The position numbers were made by a program, and so were the translations under genes. A stretch of DNA of 64,000 nt from RCIO01 sp040880025 (GTDB lineage: Bacteria; Pseudomonadota; Alphaproteobacteria; Rhizobiales; Rhizobiaceae), in contig JBBDJD010000019.1 of NCBI GenBank assembly GCA_040880025.1, positions 124,001 through 188,000 on the forward strand, read 5' to 3'. This document shows positions 18,900 to 26,297 of the stretch, in pieces (the first letter of the stretch is position 1; every line of letters starts with the position of its first letter). A model generated the notes under the pieces. The model was given only the letters and a program-made list of their open reading frames with translations. It was not told the origin of the DNA and made no database searches.

Positions 18900-20146
18900 G
18901 CGAAACATCGATCGCGAAGGCCAAATGGCTGGGTGATGCCGGGCTGCAGAAGCTTCTGGCCGTTCTGTCGTCGGATGGCGAGGAGGCGCGGATCGCCGGC
19001 GGCGCGGTGCGCAACACGCTGCTTGGCCAGCCGGTGACCGACATCGACATCGCCACTACGAATTTGCCGGATGAGACGATAGCGCGCGCCGAGGCAGCGA
19101 CGTTCAAGACCGTGCCGACCGGCAAGGAACACGGCACGATCACGGTGATCGCCGGCGGCAAGCCCTATGAGGTCACGACCCTGCGCTCGGATATCGAAAC
19201 CGACGGCCGGCGCGCGCGGGTGCTGTTCGGGCGCGACTGGGAACGCGACGCCGAACGGCGGGACTTCACCATCAATGCGCTCTACGCCGATGCCTCCGGG
19301 CAAGTGACCGACCTCGTCGGCGGGCTGGACGACCTTGAAACCAGGACGCTGCGCTTCATCGGTGATGCCGAACAGCGCATCCGCGAGGATTATCTGCGCA
19401 TCCTGCGGTTCTTCCGGTTCTTTGCCTGGTACGGCGACGGCCGGCCCGACGCCCAAGGCATCAAGGCCTGCGCGCGGCTGAAGGAGGGGCTGGACGGGCT
19501 CTCCGCCGAACGCGTGTGGGCCGAGTTGAAGAAGCTCCTCTCGGCGCCCGACCCGTCGCGCGCGCTGTTGTGGATGCGCCAGACGGGCGTGCTGACGCAG
19601 GTGTTGCCAGAGACCGAAAAGTGGGGGATCGATTTCCAGCCGGGTCTCATAGACGCCGAGGCATCGCAGAAATGGAAACCGGACCCGCTGCTCAGGTTGG
19701 AGGCGATCGTGCCCCCGGATGCCGTGCGCATGGCCGCGATGGCCGAGCGGCTGCGGCTGTCGAACGCGGAAACCGAACGCCTGAAATCATGGGCTGAAAC
19801 GCCTCTGCCCCCTGCCGACACAAGCGAGGCAGAACTGGCGCGCATCGCCTATCGGGGCAAGCCGGCCGGAATTTCGGACCGGATGCGGCTTGCGCTGGCG
19901 GCAGCCGGCGCCAAATCCGACGCCGCGACCGCGAAGCGCTATGCCCGGCTGCTCAAATTCCTGAAAAGGTGGGAAAAGCCCACGCTGCCGGTTTCGGGCA
20001 ACGATCTGCTCGCAGCCGGGCTGATGCCGGGCAAAGGGCTTGGGGCAATCCTCAATTCGCTTGAGGATGAGTGGATCGAGAGCAATTTCTCGCTGCACCG
20101 CGACGCGCTGTTGAAGCGCGCCGCGAAACTGGCCGCCGGGAACTAG
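18896..20146 (+). CDS. cca: CCA-adding tRNA nucleotidyltransferase
   Basis: 416 residues. The GTG at 18896 overlaps the nudL stop and opens directly into the fold. GGAVRNTLLG and the DIDIAT metal-binding Asp pair (about residues 43-52) define the class II nucleotidyltransferase; RRDFTINALY and RILRFFRFFAWYG follow. It builds or repairs the CCA end of tRNA. The 3' end overlaps the convergent DUF1059 gene by 4 bp. Confidence 0.93.
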   Translation: MSETSIAKAKWLGDAGLQKLLAVLSSDGEEARIAGGAVRNTLLGQPVTDIDIATTNLPDETIARAEAATFKTVPTGKEHGTITVIAGGKPYEVTTLRSDIETDGRRARVLFGRDWERDAERRDFTINALYADASGQVTDLVGGLDDLETRTLRFIGDAEQRIREDYLRILRFFRFFAWYGDGRPDAQGIKACARLKEGLDGLSAERVWAELKKLLSAPDPSRALLWMRQTGVLTQVLPETEKWGIDFQPGLIDAEASQKWKPDPLLRLEAIVPPDAVRMAAMAERLRLSNAETERLKSWAETPLPPADTSEAELARIAYRGKPAGISDRMRLALAAAGAKSDAATAKRYARLLKFLKRWEKPTLPVSGNDLLAAGLMPGKGLGAILNSLEDEWIESNFSLHRDALLKRAAKLAAGN

Positions 20147-20334
20147 GCCGCGTCGGCGTCGCGTTCGTTGGTGACGCGCGAGCGGATAGCCTCGACCATG
20201 GTCTCGCGAATGGTGTCTTCGCCGTGCGCATCGCGCATGTGCTCGACCGCGCGGCGGATCACCTCCGCCTCTTCCTCGTGGCGGGTGTGCCAGTCACAGC
20301 CGGGCACCAATGAGCCGCAATGATAGGTCTTCAT
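20143..20334 (-). CDS. DUF1059 domain protein
   Basis: 63 residues with the family features: Tyr/Cys near the start (MKTYHCGSLVPGCDW), His residues around 18 and 31, and the central HMRDAHGED. A good AGGAGG ribosome site precedes the ATG. The Cys and His placement suggests metal binding; function unknown. Convergent with cca. Confidence 0.88.
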   Translation of the reverse strand: MKTYHCGSLVPGCDWHTRHEEEAEVIRRAVEHMRDAHGEDTIRETMVEAIRSRVTNERDADAA

Positions 20335-20403
20335 CGTTTCCTCCTTTGGCTCTTCGAGAATTCGAAGGATAACACGTATTACGGCGATAAGTTGCGTTTG
20401 AGG

Positions 20404-21312
20404 TCAATTTCCGATCGGGCCGAACATCCGCGCCGTATCGGCGATCTCGGCGCGGATCCATTCCTTGAATCCGCGTACGCGCTCGTCCTCGCGGCGTGAG
20501 CGGGCGGTAATCAGCCAGTAGCTCAGGCCAGTGCGTGCGCGGTGGGGGAAGGGCGCCGTCAGGGTCCCGGCGCGCAAGGCATACTCGGCCAGTGTCTGCC
20601 AGGCGAGCATGACGCCCTGTCCGGCGATGACCGCATCGAGCGCAAGTGCCGCGTCCGTGTAGTAACTGCCGGGTGTCAGGTCCTTCTCCGACAGTCCGTA
20701 ATGATCGAGCCAGTTCTGCCAGTGCAGGTTCGAATTGGCATCCACCACCACCGGCACCTTGAGAAGGTCGGCCGGCTCCTTCAACCGCGCGGCAATGTCG
20801 GGCGCGCAAACGGGGAAAACCTCCTGTTCCAGGATGTGTTCTTCCTTCACGCCCGGCCAGCCTCCGGGCCCAACGCGGATCGCGATGTCGATGTCGCTGG
20901 TGGCGGGGTCGACCAGCCCGATGCTGGCGTCGAGCCTGAGCTGCATGCCTGGATGCGCGGCCATGTAGCGGCCAAGTCGGGGCACGAGGTATTTCGAGGC
21001 GAATACCGGCGCCACGGAGATGGTCAGCACATTGTCGGAACGGTCAGCAGCGGACGCCACCGCCTGTTCGAGTGTTGCAAACCCCGCCGTCAGGCGCTGC
21101 AGGAAATCGGCCCCGAACCGCGTCGGGCGCAGGCCCTTCGCCGTGCGGTCGAACACCGTGCGGCCGAGTTGCTCTTCGGCGCGGATGATCTGTTGGCTCA
21201 CCGCGCCGATTGTGACGCCCAACTCGGCCGCTGCATCCTTCAGCGAGCCCAGACGGCCGCAGCTTTCCAGGGCGCGCAGCCCGTTGAGATGGATGTGATT
21301 GAGGGCTTTCAT
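20404..21312 (-). CDS. LysR family regulator, GcvA-like
   Basis: 302 residues: N-terminal helix-turn-helix (about 10-68, LNGLRALESCGRLGSLKDAAAELGVT) and a LysR substrate domain (about 95-295). The opening is typical of the GcvA branch. It is divergent from a 58-residue protein across 94 bp, which includes a perfect dyad overlapping its own start codon. The target is probably the small divergent gene and itself. Confidence 0.9.
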   Translation of the reverse strand: MKALNHIHLNGLRALESCGRLGSLKDAAAELGVTIGAVSQQIIRAEEQLGRTVFDRTAKGLRPTRFGADFLQRLTAGFATLEQAVASAADRSDNVLTISVAPVFASKYLVPRLGRYMAAHPGMQLRLDASIGLVDPATSDIDIAIRVGPGGWPGVKEEHILEQEVFPVCAPDIAARLKEPADLLKVPVVVDANSNLHWQNWLDHYGLSEKDLTPGSYYTDAALALDAVIAGQGVMLAWQTLAEYALRAGTLTAPFPHRARTGLSYWLITARSRREDERVRGFKEWIRAEIADTARMFGPIGN

Positions 21313-21327
21313 ATAGATTTTCTATAT
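21311..21327. promoter_or_regulatory. dyad overlapping the LysR start codon
   Basis: ATATAGA TTT TCTATAT is a perfect 7-bp inverted repeat with a 3-bp centre. Its left end overlaps the LysR ATG (complement 21310-21312). Position and T-N11-A-like symmetry suggest a LysR autoregulatory site. Its AT content contrasts with the surrounding DNA. Confidence 0.5.
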
Positions 21328-21406
21328 CAAAGGCGAGCAAATCTCCATTGAAAAGAGCTGCAAAATCTCCGAAATCAGCGCCATAGCGATGAAAGGAACA
21401 AAGGAA

Positions 21407-21583
21407 ATGTTGCAGTTTTTCTTCAGCGCGTTCCGGCGCGGAAGGGCGATCAGCAAGGACGCGCAGGATCCGTCATGGCGCTGCGATCCGCTCTCGCATC
21501 CCGCCATCGAGCGGATGACGCCAACCGAGCTGGCCGACCTGCCGCTGGGCAGGGTCCGTTACGATTGCGACCAAGGCAGTTGA
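21407..21583 (+). CDS. small DUF1127-like protein divergent from LysR
   Basis: 58 residues from ATG 21407, which has AAGGA 9 bp upstream; an ATG at 21389 is also in frame. The N-terminus is hydrophobic and basic (MLQFFFSAFRRGRA); the C-terminus has HPAIERMTPTELADLPLGR, which resembles the DUF1127 motif (arginine-rich helix, then ELADIGL). Small proteins of this kind are often divergent from a LysR gene in rhizobia. Function unknown. Confidence 0.6.
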   Translation: MLQFFFSAFRRGRAISKDAQDPSWRCDPLSHPAIERMTPTELADLPLGRVRYDCDQGS

Positions 21584-21671
21584 CGGCCCACTTGGCGCCA
21601 GGCGGCGGGACCGTCTGCGTCCGGGTGGGAAAGGGCGCTTCAGGCGGCCGTTCTCTTCAGCAGGCGTGTCT

Positions 21672-21920
21672 TCATCCCTTCGGATCATCGTAGACAAGAT
21701 CGATCAATGTCGCCGCGACCGAGTCCGGCTGCGTGCGGCGCTGTTCCCAGTTCCGCAAAGTAGCCACCGGAATGCCGAGCATGGCCGCGAAATCGGCTTG
21801 GCTCATCTCGAGTCGGAGGCGCGCCAGTTGAAGCTTGTGACCCAATCCAATCGGCCGGGTGGGGACGGTAGTCCAGTCCGGATTGTCTAGAGCATCCTGT
21901 GCAGCGAAATCATCGGCCAT
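21672..21920 (-). CDS. XRE family antitoxin-like regulator
   Basis: 82 residues with a helix-turn-helix at about 30-70 (LARLRLEMSQADFAAMLGIPVATLRNWEQRR), like antitoxins of the HigA/MqsA size class. The start codon lies inside the last codons of a truncated BrnT-like frame, overlapping by 11 bp, the coupling expected of a toxin-antitoxin pair with the toxin first. The partner has lost its N-terminus, so this may be an orphan antitoxin. It may still bind its own promoter, whose original position is now the hemF 3' end. Confidence 0.8.
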   Translation of the reverse strand: MADDFAAQDALDNPDWTTVPTRPIGLGHKLQLARLRLEMSQADFAAMLGIPVATLRNWEQRRTQPDSVAATLIDLVYDDPKG

Positions 21921-22095
21921 ATTTTCTTATCTCTCGATCATTTGCTTTCCGACCCGAGATGATGCGGGTCACATCGCGTCTCATCGTGAATACGCAAACA
22001 TGCAGGCGTTTTGCCGCGTGTCCGTAGGCGATCAGGCGATCTTCGCCATAGTATTTGCGATCGCCCACTTCGATTACAAGCGCCTCACGGCCACT
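21910..22095 (-). pseudogene. 5'-truncated BrnT-type (DUF497) toxin remnant
   Basis: An open frame of 61 codons runs from just after a stop at 22096-22098 to the TGA at 21910-21912. From about residue 4 it matches the C-terminal two thirds of BrnT toxins: RKYYGEDRLIAYGHA, then VCVFTMRRDVTRIISGRKA, then NDREIRKYG. The N-terminal D-P-x-K..N..KHGV part is missing; the frame runs into the last codons of hemF on the same strand, with no ATG and no ribosome site. A GTG at 22066-22068 would give only 52 residues. Most likely a toxin inactivated by deletion next to hemF. Confidence 0.75.
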
Positions 22096-22999
22096 TCACC
22101 TCGGGCGGCAGGCTGGAGAGGATCGAATCCACATTGCCGCCGGTCTTGAGGCCGAAGATCGTTCCGCGGTCATAGAGCAGGTTGAACTCGACATAGCGGC
22201 CGCGCCGCACGAGCTGTTCCTCGCGGTCGGCTTCGGTCCAGTTCTCGTTGAAATTCGCCCGCACCAGATGCGGGTAGACCACGGCGAAGGTGCGGCCGAC
22301 GTCCTGCACGAAGCGAAAGTCGGCGTCCCAGCCGCCCTTGTCGTCCGCCGTCTTCAGCCAGTCGAAGAAAATGCCGCCGATGCCGCGCGGCTCGTCGCGG
22401 TGGGGCAGATAGAAATATTCGTCGCACCATTCCTTGAACCGCTGATAGTCGGCGACGTCGCCGTGCTTGTCGCAGACGAACCGCATCGCCTTGTGAAACG
22501 CCAGCGTGTCGGGATGCTCCTGCGTCCGGCGCGTGTCGAGCACCGGCGTCAGGTCGGCGCCGCCGCCAAACCACTGGCCGGTGGTCACGACCATGCGCGT
22601 GTTCATGTGAACCGCCGGAACATGCGGGTTCTGCGGATGCGCGATCAGCGAAATGCCGCTTGCCCAGAAACGCGGATCCTCCTCGGCACCCGGTATCTGC
22701 TTGCGGAATTCGGGCGAAAACTCGCCGTAAACGGTTGATGTATGGACGCCGACCTTTTCGAAGACGCGGCCATACATCATCGACATGACGCCGCCGCCGC
22801 CCTTGCCTTCTTCCCGCTGCCACTCGTCGCGCTCGAACCGGCCGGGCGCGCGGTGCGACAGCGGGCCGGTCAGTTCGTCTTCCAATGTCTCGAAGGCAGT
22901 GCAGATACGGTCGCGCAGTTCCTCGAACCAGGCTGTGGCGGCGTTCTTCTTGTCCTCGATGTCCTCGGGCAGGCCGGGCGCGATATCGGGACGTTCCAT
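22085..22999 (-). CDS. hemF: oxygen-dependent coproporphyrinogen III oxidase
   Basis: 304 residues, full family length. The characteristic segments are present: HMNTRMVVTTGQWFGGGADLTPV (about 125-147), KEWCDEYFYLPHRDEPRGIGGIFFD (about 187-211) and a C-terminal GRYVEFNLLYDRGT with LPPEVKWP. It converts coproporphyrinogen III to protoporphyrinogen IX with oxygen in haem synthesis. Its last few codons overlap the remnant of a BrnT-like toxin in another frame on the same strand, so deletion or integration happened exactly at its 3' end without damaging it. Confidence 0.94.
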   Translation of the reverse strand: MERPDIAPGLPEDIEDKKNAATAWFEELRDRICTAFETLEDELTGPLSHRAPGRFERDEWQREEGKGGGGVMSMMYGRVFEKVGVHTSTVYGEFSPEFRKQIPGAEEDPRFWASGISLIAHPQNPHVPAVHMNTRMVVTTGQWFGGGADLTPVLDTRRTQEHPDTLAFHKAMRFVCDKHGDVADYQRFKEWCDEYFYLPHRDEPRGIGGIFFDWLKTADDKGGWDADFRFVQDVGRTFAVVYPHLVRANFNENWTEADREEQLVRRGRYVEFNLLYDRGTIFGLKTGGNVDSILSSLPPEVKWP

Positions 23000-23117
23000 G
23001 CAGATGTCTCCTTGCCAGGCGCGTTCGCATCGGCAAAGCCGCGCCAGCGCACTCGGGACTCGTCATTTCAGACGCCGTTCTCTAAAGTCCCGTCGAGGAC
23101 GGTCAAGGAGTTCTTTC

Positions 23118-23375
23118 TTGAAAGTGCCCGCACGTCCATCGCTGGATAGCCTGAGGGACCGGCTCGACAGAGGCCGGGAGACGGGCCAGCGCATGGCGCG
23201 CGATGGCTTCCTGCGCGAGACATTCGTGCTGCCGAGGGAAGATGCGCGCAGCAAGGCGCGCGAGTGGTTCGACCGCTGGCCGAAACAGGCCTACTGGACG
23301 GCGATTGAAAGCTGGGCGGAACGCCCCGACGACGAGATCGAGTTCACCATGCGCCGCCTGCCGACGGCGGATTGA
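23118..23375 (+). CDS. small conserved hypothetical protein, TTG start
   Basis: 85 residues beginning at TTG 23118, with AAGGAG at 23105-23110 at good spacing. It is rich in Arg, Asp and Glu, with paired tryptophans in REWFDRWPKQAYWTAIESWAE (about residues 48-68). No signal peptide or membrane segment. I do not recognise a named family. It lies between divergent hemF and convergent trmL. Confidence 0.7.
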   Translation: MKVPARPSLDSLRDRLDRGRETGQRMARDGFLRETFVLPREDARSKAREWFDRWPKQAYWTAIESWAERPDDEIEFTMRRLPTAD

Positions 23376-23384
23376 ATATTTCTC

Positions 23385-23846
23385 CTAGCTAGCCAGCTGC
23401 CTCGTAGCCTCGCCCGCCGCCATCGCCGCGGCCAGCGCGAGGTTGAGGCTCCGGCCGCCGCCCGGCATCGGGATGATGAGCCGCGTGTCGGCCGCGGCAT
23501 GAACGGCTTCGGGAACGCCTGATGTCTCGCGGCCGAACAGCAGCAGGTCGCCAGGCCTGTATTCGAAGCGGGTGTAGGGCGTGTCGCCAGAGGTCGTGAA
23601 CAGCAGCAGACGGCGGCCTTCGGTCCGCCGGACTTCGTCGAACTTGTCCCATGACAGATGCCGCGTCATGGCGGCGATCTCGAGATAGTCCATGCCGGCG
23701 CGCTTCAACGCCTTGTCAGACATGTCGAAGCCCGCCGGCTCGATGATGTGCACGCCAACGCCGAGGCATGCCGCCAGCCTGAGGATGGTTCCGGTGTTGC
23801 CGGGAATGTCCGGCTGATAGAGCGCGATGTCGAATGTGCCGGTCAT
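23385..23846 (-). CDS. trmL: tRNA (cytidine(34)-2'-O)-methyltransferase
   Basis: 153 residues from ATG 23844-23846. A SPOUT methyltransferase with the trefoil-knot motifs YQPDIPGNTGT at 8-18, LLLFGRETSGVPE and IPMPGGGRSLNLALAAAMA. It methylates the wobble ribose of some leucine tRNAs. The gene is 7 bp beyond the stop of the N-acetyltransferase gene on the same strand, so they may be cotranscribed. Confidence 0.92.
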   Translation of the reverse strand: MTGTFDIALYQPDIPGNTGTILRLAACLGVGVHIIEPAGFDMSDKALKRAGMDYLEIAAMTRHLSWDKFDEVRRTEGRRLLLFTTSGDTPYTRFEYRPGDLLLFGRETSGVPEAVHAAADTRLIIPMPGGGRSLNLALAAAMAAGEATRQLAS

Positions 23847-23853
23847 TCGCGCC

Positions 23854-24729
23854 CTAGCCTCCAGGGATGATCTTCTTGGCCGCGAGCGCATCGGCGAAGG
23901 CGGGGCGGTCCGGGATGGTGATGCCGAATTCCATTTCGAACAGATCGGCCAGTTCGGCGGCGGTCGATAATTCGCGGCGCTCGGTCTTGCCGTCGAGGTG
24001 ATGCACCGTGAAGCGGTTGCCTGAAAGCGCGTATCGCCGGCCGGGCAAGGCCCGCGCCGCGATCAGGCTCGTCACGAAATGCGATGCCGGGCTGGTCGAG
24101 AGATAGTAACTCGACACCGCATAGTCGCCTTCATAGTGATCGGCCATGTCGAAGCGGTAGAGCGTGCGCCACTCGCCGCCCGCCTCAGCCTGGCTGTGGA
24201 AATAGCCTTCCCTCGAAACCAGACGGAAATTTTCATGCGGCGTGTGCTGGACGGTATTCGGCTCCAGCAGCAGCGGCGCGGTTTGCGTCAGCCCTCCGAA
24301 GCCGACATCGGCGATCCAGGTCCTGCCGTCGATCTCAACACGCAGCAGCATGTGGCTGCGCGGGGTCATTGCGTCTTCGGATCGTCCCCACAATACGCGG
24401 GCGGCCAGGCCGCTCACTTCGAATCCGAGCGCGCCGAGCGCGTGCATGAAAAGCAGGTTTTGCTCATAGCAATAGCCGCCGCGCCGGCTGCCAACGAGCT
24501 TGTCTTGCACGGAGGTGAGATCGACTTTGACCGCTTTGCCCATGAAGGGATCAAGGTTTTCGAAGGCGATCGCCCGAGGATGCGCCTCGTGCAGCGCGCG
24601 CAAGACGTCGAGCGTCGGCGCGCGCGGGCCGTCATAGCCGATGCGGCGCAGATAGGCGTCGAGGTCGAAGCCGCGGGGCGTGGCGTCGGGGTGGGTCAGG
24701 TTGGGAGCTGCGGACATCGGATCAGCCAT
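23854..24729 (-). CDS. nat: arylamine N-acetyltransferase
   Basis: 291 residues from ATG 24727-24729; an ATG four codons later is equally possible and neither has a clear ribosome site. The catalytic Cys87 is in RRGGYCYEQN, with the His in RSHMLLRVEIDG and the Asp in WIADVGFGG. The enzyme transfers acetyl groups from acetyl-CoA to arylamines and hydrazines. A MerR-family promoter with a SoxR-like dyad lies about 40 bp upstream, just behind soxR, so the gene is probably under redox control. Confidence 0.9.
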   Translation of the reverse strand: MADPMSAAPNLTHPDATPRGFDLDAYLRRIGYDGPRAPTLDVLRALHEAHPRAIAFENLDPFMGKAVKVDLTSVQDKLVGSRRGGYCYEQNLLFMHALGALGFEVSGLAARVLWGRSEDAMTPRSHMLLRVEIDGRTWIADVGFGGLTQTAPLLLEPNTVQHTPHENFRLVSREGYFHSQAEAGGEWRTLYRFDMADHYEGDYAVSSYYLSTSPASHFVTSLIAARALPGRRYALSGNRFTVHHLDGKTERRELSTAAELADLFEMEFGITIPDRPAFADALAAKKIIPGG

Positions 24730-24761
24730 CTGAATGGAGGTTAGCCCTGGATGGGCAAAGG

Positions 24762-24792
24762 TGGCTACAACTTCAAGCAAGGTTGAAGTCAA
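24762..24792 (-). promoter_or_regulatory. SoxR-like promoter of the N-acetyltransferase gene
   Basis: On the minus strand a TTGACT hexamer (24787-24792) is followed by exactly 19 bp and then TAGCCA (24762-24767). The spacer contains ACTTCAA-N6-TTGAAGT (24770-24789), a perfect dyad. A 19-bp spacer with a central dyad is the mark of MerR-family promoters. The dyad is close to, but not identical with, the SoxR site upstream of soxR. The -10 element is weak. Confidence 0.55.
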
Positions 24793-24807
24793 GCGCTTCC
24801 CCGGACT

Positions 24808-25260
24808 TCAGACATTGGCGGGCCGGTCGCCCATCCAGTAGCGCGGGCCGGCGCCGCGCCCGGAAATCCTGTCGGCCGGATTGACCAGTTTGCATTTGTC
24901 CATCGACAGGCAGCCGCAGCCGATACATTCCGTCAGCCCCGCCTTGAGCCGCTCCAGCTCGGCGATGCGCGCGTCGATGCGGCCGGACCATTTGCCGGAA
25001 AGCTTCTGCCAGTCCGATTTCGTGGGAGCGCGGCCGTCCGGCAGTTTCGCCAGCTCCGCCCCGATCTCGTCGAGCGTCAGCCCGACCTTCTGCGCGAACA
25101 CGACGAAGGCGATGCGCCTGAGCGTCGAACGTGGAAAACGCCTGTGTCCGGAGCCGGCGCGCTCGGCGCGGATCAGGCCGCGTTCCTCATAGAATCTGAG
25201 CGCGGAAGCCGCGACGCCGGAGCGCCGCGCGATGGCGCCGATTGTCAGTGTCGTTTCCAT
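24808..25260 (-). CDS. soxR: redox-sensitive transcriptional activator SoxR
   Basis: 150 residues from ATG 25258-25260. The MerR-type helix-turn-helix (TLTIGAIARRSGVAASALRFYEERGL, about residues 4-29) is followed by a dimer helix and the [2Fe-2S] cluster motif CIGCGCLSMDKC (about 112-123), which is the CX2CXCX5C signature of SoxR. It senses redox-cycling compounds. A perfect SoxR box lies 33 bp upstream between it and the divergent DUF5519 gene, and a related box lies behind its 3' end before nat. Confidence 0.94.
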   Translation of the reverse strand: METTLTIGAIARRSGVAASALRFYEERGLIRAERAGSGHRRFPRSTLRRIAFVVFAQKVGLTLDEIGAELAKLPDGRAPTKSDWQKLSGKWSGRIDARIAELERLKAGLTECIGCGCLSMDKCKLVNPADRISGRGAGPRYWMGDRPANV

Positions 25261-25286
25261 GTGCGGAAGAAAATCACAAAAAGCCC

Positions 25287-25317
25287 TTGATCTCAAGTTC
25301 ACTTGAACTTCTATTTT
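25287..25317 (+). promoter_or_regulatory. SoxR box and 19-bp-spacer promoter of the DUF5519 gene
   Basis: TTGATC (25287-25292), then a 19-bp spacer and TATTTT (25312-25317) form a MerR-class promoter. The spacer holds TCAAGT-TC-ACTTGA (25293-25306), matching the known SoxR core of TCAAG and CTTGA separated by 4 bp. Transcription would start about 40 bp before the ATG at 25364. soxR itself lies on the other side. Confidence 0.82.
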
Positions 25318-25363
25318 GTGCGTCATCGACACTCAACGCCCCGCCAGGGCAGGAGACGAAACG

Positions 25364-25819
25364 ATGAGCGAAACACAAAGCGCCGGACGGCGCATTGCCG
25401 ACAAGGTCACCTCATGGGAGGGCGTCACGTCGGGCATAGGCAGCAGAGGCGAACAGTCCTTCAAGGTCGGCGGCCGCGAGATCGGGCACCTGCACGGCAA
25501 CACCGTGGCGCATTTCTTCTTCAACAAGCCGCTGTGGCAGGAACTCAGGCGTGCGGGCCGTATCTCATACCATCCGGTCTTTCCCGACCGTGAAGGTCCC
25601 GCCGCCCGCCGCATCCTGACAGACGAGGACGCCGACGACGTGATCCGCCTGATGCGGCTCAACTACGACATCACCATCGACCGGCTGAACCGCGAGGCGG
25701 TGCGCTCCGCGACGTCCGAAGGAGAGCGCCTCGCCGGCGTTGCCGATCAACAACACCTTACGGGATTGGTGGAAAGAACGGCATTCAGGGCTGGAATGTC
25801 GCCGGTCAGGCTCCTATAA
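25364..25819 (+). CDS. luciferase-domain protein (DUF5519), SoxR-controlled
   Basis: 151 residues from ATG 25364, preceded by GGAGA. Residues 1-115 fit the short luciferase-domain family: a GIGSRGEQSFKVGGREIGHLHG region, a PVFPDREGPAARRI segment and LMRLNYD. The enzymatic role of this family is not known; the name luciferase is by similarity only. The last 35-40 residues look unlike the family and may be read-through after a lost stop. Sole gene behind the SoxR box. Confidence 0.75.
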   Translation: MSETQSAGRRIADKVTSWEGVTSGIGSRGEQSFKVGGREIGHLHGNTVAHFFFNKPLWQELRRAGRISYHPVFPDREGPAARRILTDEDADDVIRLMRLNYDITIDRLNREAVRSATSEGERLAGVADQQHLTGLVERTAFRAGMSPVRLL

Positions 25820-26003
25820 GCCAACCTTCGAAACCGAACCCAGAGGAGGCATCGATGGATTACCGGATGAACATCGTCATGACGCGCCTCCGCAGCGGGG
25901 CGCTCGCCTGACGGCGGATTCGGTTCGACCCTAGCACTGACATTTCCTCTTCGCGTCGCCGAATTCCGCCGGAACCCACGTTCCGTTTCGCCGGAGTTCA
26001 TCC
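25820..26003 (+). other. gap after the DUF5519 gene with a possible 18-codon ORF
   Basis: No sizeable gene. At 25855-25911 ATG GAT TAC opens an 18-codon frame (MDYRMNIVMTRLRSGALA) with a very strong AGAGGAGG ribosome site at 25841-25848. It could be a leader peptide, a tiny protein or the last trace of a decayed gene; no terminator hairpin follows. Confidence 0.3.
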
Positions 26004-26297
26004 ATGCACGCAAAGAATCCGAATGCCCGCAAGGGCACCAATGCAACGCCGCTCGGTCCGCTTTCATCGGACGCGGCGCCTCCCGCGGCCCTCGTGCCGG
26101 CGGCTCCTGACAACAAGCTGTCGGGAGCCTTCGCCGCCGCGCTTGGCAAATCGGGCGGACGGGCGGACACTCCTCCCGCTTCTGTCGGGAAGGATAACCC
26201 GAGGGGCGGTTCCGGCCGGCCCGACCAGATCAACAAGGCACCCAAGCCGGCAGCCGGGATGAAGAATTTCTCCGGCCATCGCAGCGGGCACCGTTAA
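26004..26297 (+). CDS. small Ala/Pro/Gly-rich hypothetical protein
   Basis: 97 residues, basic and low in complexity (Ala, Pro, Gly, Lys), without membrane segment or signal peptide, so probably disordered. Its stop overlaps the start of the ABC exporter gene (TAATG), which argues for translational coupling and that the frame is real. The ribosome site is weak. I do not recognise the family. Confidence 0.55.
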   Translation: MHAKNPNARKGTNATPLGPLSSDAAPPAALVPAAPDNKLSGAFAAALGKSGGRADTPPASVGKDNPRGGSGRPDQINKAPKPAAGMKNFSGHRSGHR

